Of a stretch of DNA of 64,000 bases, positions 60,759 to 64,000 are shown piece by piece. A program made the position numbers and the translations under genes. The DNA comes from an uncultured Bacteroides sp. (GTDB lineage: Bacteria; Bacteroidota; Bacteroidia; Bacteroidales; Bacteroidaceae): positions 1 to 64,000 of the forward strand of contig CAQOGY010000005.1 in NCBI GenBank assembly GCA_948847595.1, written 5' to 3'. Below the pieces are notes generated by a model, which saw only the letters and a program-made list of their open reading frames with translations, was not told where the DNA came from and made no database searches. Positions within the stretch are counted from its first letter, which is position 1. Each line of letters starts with the position of its first letter.

Positions 60759-63182
60759 TTAGCCTTGTCTTTTTACTTTATGTTCCCCATACCCGTAGCC
60801 ATAACCATAACGTTTACCATAGCCATAATACTTGCCATATTTACCATAACCATAGTAATAGCCGTATTTCTTCTTCTGAAGATCCAAACCATTGATGGCA
60901 ATACAGAGATTAGGCAATTTATTATTTTCAGCGAGTTCATTGATCAAAGTAAACTCAGCCTTACGGGTGTAATCAGCACGGCATACATAAACAGATAAAT
61001 CCGCTACACGTCCTATGAGCAAAGTATCTGTCACCATACCTACAGGAGCAGTATCCAATATCACATAGTCAAAATTCTTCTTCAGTATTTCAACAGCCTT
61101 CTCCAATCCGTCACGAGCCAACAACTCTGTCGGATTAGGCGGAACGGTTCCACCGGGAAGAATATATAAGTTCTTGTTTATATCAGAAGCCTGTACCAAA
61201 TCCATCAGATTCGTTGTCGGATTAGTCAAAAACTGGGTAATACCATGCTCCTTTTTAGGGATATTAAATACTTTATTCAACCCCGGTTTACGAATATCAA
61301 GACCAACTATTACAACTTTCTTCCCTAATAAGGAAAGACTGATAGCCAAATTGGCGGATATAAAGGACTTGCCTTCACCACTAATGGTAGAAGTCACCAA
61401 AATTACATTCTTGCCATTTTCAAGCATAAACTGAAGATTGGTACGGACATTACGGAAAGTCTCGCTCATTAAATTATTCTGATTCTCAAATACAGCAATA
61501 GAACCGTTTTTCTCATCGGCTAACGGGACATCACCGATAACAGGGAGCGAAGTCAGTTTTTCAATATCTGCACGACCTTCTATTTTAAATTTGGTCAGAC
61601 CAATCAGATAAACGACACCTACCGGAATACCTATTCCGAATACCAAAGCCGCAAGATAAATCGTCATCCGCTTTGGGGAAATCGGAGCACCGTCTGCCTG
61701 TGCCTCGTCAATAATCTTGGCATTATTGGCTATGGCAGCTAGTACAATGGCATTCTCCTCACGCTTCTGAAGCAACATGAGGTAAAGCCCTGCCTTGATT
61801 TCCTGTTGGCGAGCAATACTCACAAACTGACGTTCCTGAGTGGGCGCGTCACTAATACGACGGGAATAACGACTCGCTTCACGGGCCAAATCAGCCCTAG
61901 TAATCTCAAGACCTTTCAGCGTTGCATCCAAGGTGGTTTGTATATTACCACGCATCGCACGGATACTGGCATTAAGATTTACAATTGCTGGATTACTTTC
62001 CGTTGATGTACGCAACAGACGGTTACGCTCAGCCACCATTTCATTATACCGGTCAATTGCACCTGCTACACCAGCATCCTGTAAACCGACATTTGCAGGC
62101 AACACCTCATATTCAGTACCTTGCAGATATCTTTGCAGGTCCGTGACAAGATTAATCTGAGTCTGATTTTCCACACGTTTCTTCTCATATTCCGCATTGC
62201 CGGTCAAGGCTATCTGGGCTTCACTTGTCAAATCCGTAATACCTGCGCTACGCTTAAAATTCTCCAAATCCCGCTCTGTACTACCTAGTTCTTTTGAGAT
62301 GATACCTATACGTTCGTCGATAAACTCTGCCGTTCTCTGAGCCACCTCATTCTTGTCATTGTTGGCATTGATATTATACATTTCAAGCAACTTGTCTATA
62401 TAGTCCTTACCACGTTGGGTACTGGAATTTTTAAGTGAAACGGTCACTACGGTAGTAGCTTTCGAAGTAGGAGTTATTAACAAGGAACCAGCGTATCCCT
62501 TCGCAACAGAAAAAGGTCTGTTAATATAAGCAGTAATATGACGTTCTTTTGTTACACTCTCCGGACGAAGTGATGACAAGGTATCATTATTTGCAAAAAA
62601 AGCAACCGTACCTTCATCGGTAGGGAGTACGGCAGGCAATTTCTCAAAACGTTTCCGGTACTCCTTTTTTCCAACCCAGATCTGTACATCCATCACGCCG
62701 GAAGGTTGCAAGGACATACCTACTTCCATTGTATGAGGAAGTTTATCCGCTTCCTGTGGAGTCAGGCTTACCAGAACTGGAGAAGTACGATACAGTTCCT
62801 TTTTTGGAAACCTGTCTTCGTCCATATAAGTCACGAACAATCCAAGAGAGCTGACCACCTCTCTCGCCAATGTCCTTGAACTTAGTACTTCAATCTCATT
62901 TTCTATATTACTTGATGAAGAGACAAAGCCGTTCATCCCCATCTTTTCCAGTTCGGAAGACATATTCGCACCACCACCTTTCTTTTCATCCTTGATCAGG
63001 ACTGTGGCAGAAACATTATATACAGGTGTTGTCAGATGTAGATACCCCCATGCAACAGCAACACAAACTATTACTGAAACAACGAACCACGGCCAATGAA
63101 TCAGATAACGGAAAAGGATTTCCTGAATATTGATCTGTTCTTCGGATTGTATCTTCGTTCTTTCTTTTCTTTCCTCAATCAT
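60759..63182 (-). CDS. wzc: Polysaccharide co-polymerase and BY-kinase (Wzc-like)
   Basis: An 807-residue inner-membrane protein controlling capsule chain length. N-terminal Wzz domain between two membrane helices (WPWFVVSVIVCVAVAWGYL and IYLAALVFGIGIPVGVVYLIG), with a long periplasmic coiled coil between. The C-terminal tyrosine kinase has Walker A TSTISGEGKSF, Walker A' VVIVGLDIRKPGL and Walker B FDYVILDTAPVG. The last 40 residues are Tyr/Gly/Lys repeats (YYGYGKYGKYYGYGKRYG), the autophosphorylated tail. The tail DNA is a degenerate short tandem repeat (60780-60875). It starts 9 bp after wza. Confidence 0.95.
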   Translation of the reverse strand: MIEERKERTKIQSEEQINIQEILFRYLIHWPWFVVSVIVCVAVAWGYLHLTTPVYNVSATVLIKDEKKGGGANMSSELEKMGMNGFVSSSSNIENEIEVLSSRTLAREVVSSLGLFVTYMDEDRFPKKELYRTSPVLVSLTPQEADKLPHTMEVGMSLQPSGVMDVQIWVGKKEYRKRFEKLPAVLPTDEGTVAFFANNDTLSSLRPESVTKERHITAYINRPFSVAKGYAGSLLITPTSKATTVVTVSLKNSSTQRGKDYIDKLLEMYNINANNDKNEVAQRTAEFIDERIGIISKELGSTERDLENFKRSAGITDLTSEAQIALTGNAEYEKKRVENQTQINLVTDLQRYLQGTEYEVLPANVGLQDAGVAGAIDRYNEMVAERNRLLRTSTESNPAIVNLNASIRAMRGNIQTTLDATLKGLEITRADLAREASRYSRRISDAPTQERQFVSIARQQEIKAGLYLMLLQKREENAIVLAAIANNAKIIDEAQADGAPISPKRMTIYLAALVFGIGIPVGVVYLIGLTKFKIEGRADIEKLTSLPVIGDVPLADEKNGSIAVFENQNNLMSETFRNVRTNLQFMLENGKNVILVTSTISGEGKSFISANLAISLSLLGKKVVIVGLDIRKPGLNKVFNIPKKEHGITQFLTNPTTNLMDLVQASDINKNLYILPGGTVPPNPTELLARDGLEKAVEILKKNFDYVILDTAPVGMVTDTLLIGRVADLSVYVCRADYTRKAEFTLINELAENNKLPNLCIAINGLDLQKKKYGYYYGYGKYGKYYGYGKRYGYGYGYGEHKVKRQG

Positions 63183-63191
63183 ATGATGTTA

Positions 63192-63995
63192 TTATCTGAA
63201 GATTGTTACTAATAAACTCGCTAATGAAATCAAGATAGATGTAGCGGAGAACCAAATACTCGTACTGCTACTGATATCCGAATTACGAGCCTTCGCTTTG
63301 TTCGGAGTCACATATACAATATCGTTCTGCTGCAACCAATAGTAAGGAGAAAGAAGAGTTTCGGCCTTATTCAAATCCAATGTTATAATCTGTTGTTTAC
63401 CGTCAGCACCTTCACGAATCAGTTTTACATTGTCACGAATTCCATAAATAGTCATGTCACCCGCCATGGCCAAGGCCTCCAACAGATTCACTTTTTCATT
63501 GCTGATAGTAAATGTACCAGGACTAGCGACTTCTCCTAACACGGAGATTTTATAGTTGACCATACGGGCGGTAACAAGCGGTGTTTCTTTGATATAAGGT
63601 TTCAGTTTCTCCACTATCATTTGCTCCACCTCCTTTTTGGTCAGCCCCCCAACTTTCAATATCCCCAATACAGGAAAATTGATATTACCCTCATTATCTA
63701 CCAGATAAGTCTGTTGGGAGGATTGAGAAGTTCCCTGTGAGTTCCCGGAAGTCAAACCAACGGAACCAACCACTCCCAGGTTGAAAGGAGCTGCCAATTC
63801 AGGGTTCGTACATGACACCATGATAGTAAGCTGATCCTTAGGCATTATCCTGGCATCATACAGAGTTTCCTGTTGGGCAACCTGTCCCACAACTTCAGAG
63901 TCCTGCAGATAGGGGACTTTCTTGTATGACTGGCAGGAAGCAAGCAGAAAGAGTACAAACAGGCAGGAAAGTATTCCACCGACTTTTTTCTGCAT
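63192..63995 (-). CDS. wza: Polysaccharide export outer-membrane lipoprotein (Wza-like)
   Basis: A 267-residue lipoprotein. Signal peptide with lipobox LLASC (Cys near residue 21), then the poly_export domain (ARIMPKDQLTIMVSCTNPE) and SLBB regions (VLGEVASPGTFTISNEKVNLLEALAMAGDMTIYGIRDNVKLIRE), ending in a C-terminal membrane helix. It forms the outer-membrane channel for capsule export. The start codon is only 5 bp from the right end of the window, so the upstream regulators and promoter of the operon are out of view. Confidence 0.94.
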   Translation of the reverse strand: MQKKVGGILSCLFVLFLLASCQSYKKVPYLQDSEVVGQVAQQETLYDARIMPKDQLTIMVSCTNPELAAPFNLGVVGSVGLTSGNSQGTSQSSQQTYLVDNEGNINFPVLGILKVGGLTKKEVEQMIVEKLKPYIKETPLVTARMVNYKISVLGEVASPGTFTISNEKVNLLEALAMAGDMTIYGIRDNVKLIREGADGKQQIITLDLNKAETLLSPYYWLQQNDIVYVTPNKAKARNSDISSSTSIWFSATSILISLASLLVTIFR

Positions 63996-64000
63996 ACTTG

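Noticed and set aside
60780..60880. Short tandem repeats near the wzc 3' end considered as CRISPR
   Set aside because: The repeats are degenerate 6-9 bp words coding for the Tyr/Gly tail, with no spacers and no cas genes. No CRISPR array is present in the window.
37838..64000. Invertible capsule promoter, upxY or upxZ
   Set aside because: The operon runs on the minus strand and its 5' end is beyond the right edge; nothing in the window between wza and the edge can hold them. No recombinase gene is visible.
1..64000. tRNA or rRNA genes
   Set aside because: The intergenic gaps are short and none shows a cloverleaf, CCA-end context or rRNA sequence that I can recognise.

Overview
The window is chromosomal DNA from a gut Bacteroides (Bacteroidales). 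The evidence is the set of housekeeping gene families, the repeated promoter element TAnnTTTG (the Bacteroides -7 box) ahead of many genes, start codons without Shine-Dalgarno sequences, a Rnf operon led by rseC, and a Bacteroides-type Wzx/Wzy capsular polysaccharide locus. I cannot name the species from the sequence alone.

Region 1 (1-32.9 kb) is mostly ordinary core genome. It holds ppdK, a 23S rRNA uracil methyltransferase and a pseudouridine synthase, a radical SAM/B12 protein, map-rmuC, two unrelated Na+/H+ antiporters, lepA, xth with an Nramp transporter, a pheT-yebC-TSCPD operon, dnaB, ispE, a higA gene whose higB toxin survives only as a 46-residue C-terminal remnant, galE, and rseC-rnfBCDGEA. 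Rho-independent terminators separate many units. Two long intergenic inverted repeats lie near 18.66 kb and 22.44 kb.

Region 2 (33.1-37.9 kb) is an accessory cassette. It contains a small HTH-like gene broken at, or shifting on, an A-AAA-AAG heptamer; a BT4734-type PrimPol-like protein; a PriCT-2/DUF3987 helicase-like protein; a DUF4248 protein divergent from an HU-like protein; a 35-residue 'smalltalk' membrane peptide; and an N-acetylmuramoyl-L-alanine amidase. It reads like a stripped-down replication, nucleoid and lysis set with no integrase or capsid. Two features are unexplained by annotation: a compound inverted repeat with alternating purine-pyrimidine tracts that brackets the DUF3987 coding segment, and a helically phased ATAACC(G)AC array between the divergent DUF4248 and HU promoters.

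Region 3 (37.9-64 kb) is a capsular polysaccharide operon on the minus strand. It starts beyond the right edge, so its upxY/upxZ regulators and promoter are not visible. In transcription order: wza, wzc, fnlA-fnlB-fnlC (UDP-L-FucNAc synthesis), wzx, an F420-hydrogenase-beta-like Fe-S protein, a pyruvyltransferase, two acyltransferase genes (one with an in-frame stop), three glycosyltransferases, a frameshifted membrane acyltransferase, a glycosyltransferase, wzy, another glycosyltransferase, a hexapeptide acyltransferase, two glycosyltransferases, wbuB, a 4-reductase/epimerase, a WecA/WbpL-type initiating transferase, and wbuC. The middle (about 41.5-57.2 kb) is visibly more AT-rich than the flanking conserved genes, as expected for an exchangeable glycan-specific block. 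Two of its four acyltransferase genes are interrupted, so capsule O-acetylation may be reduced or variable.
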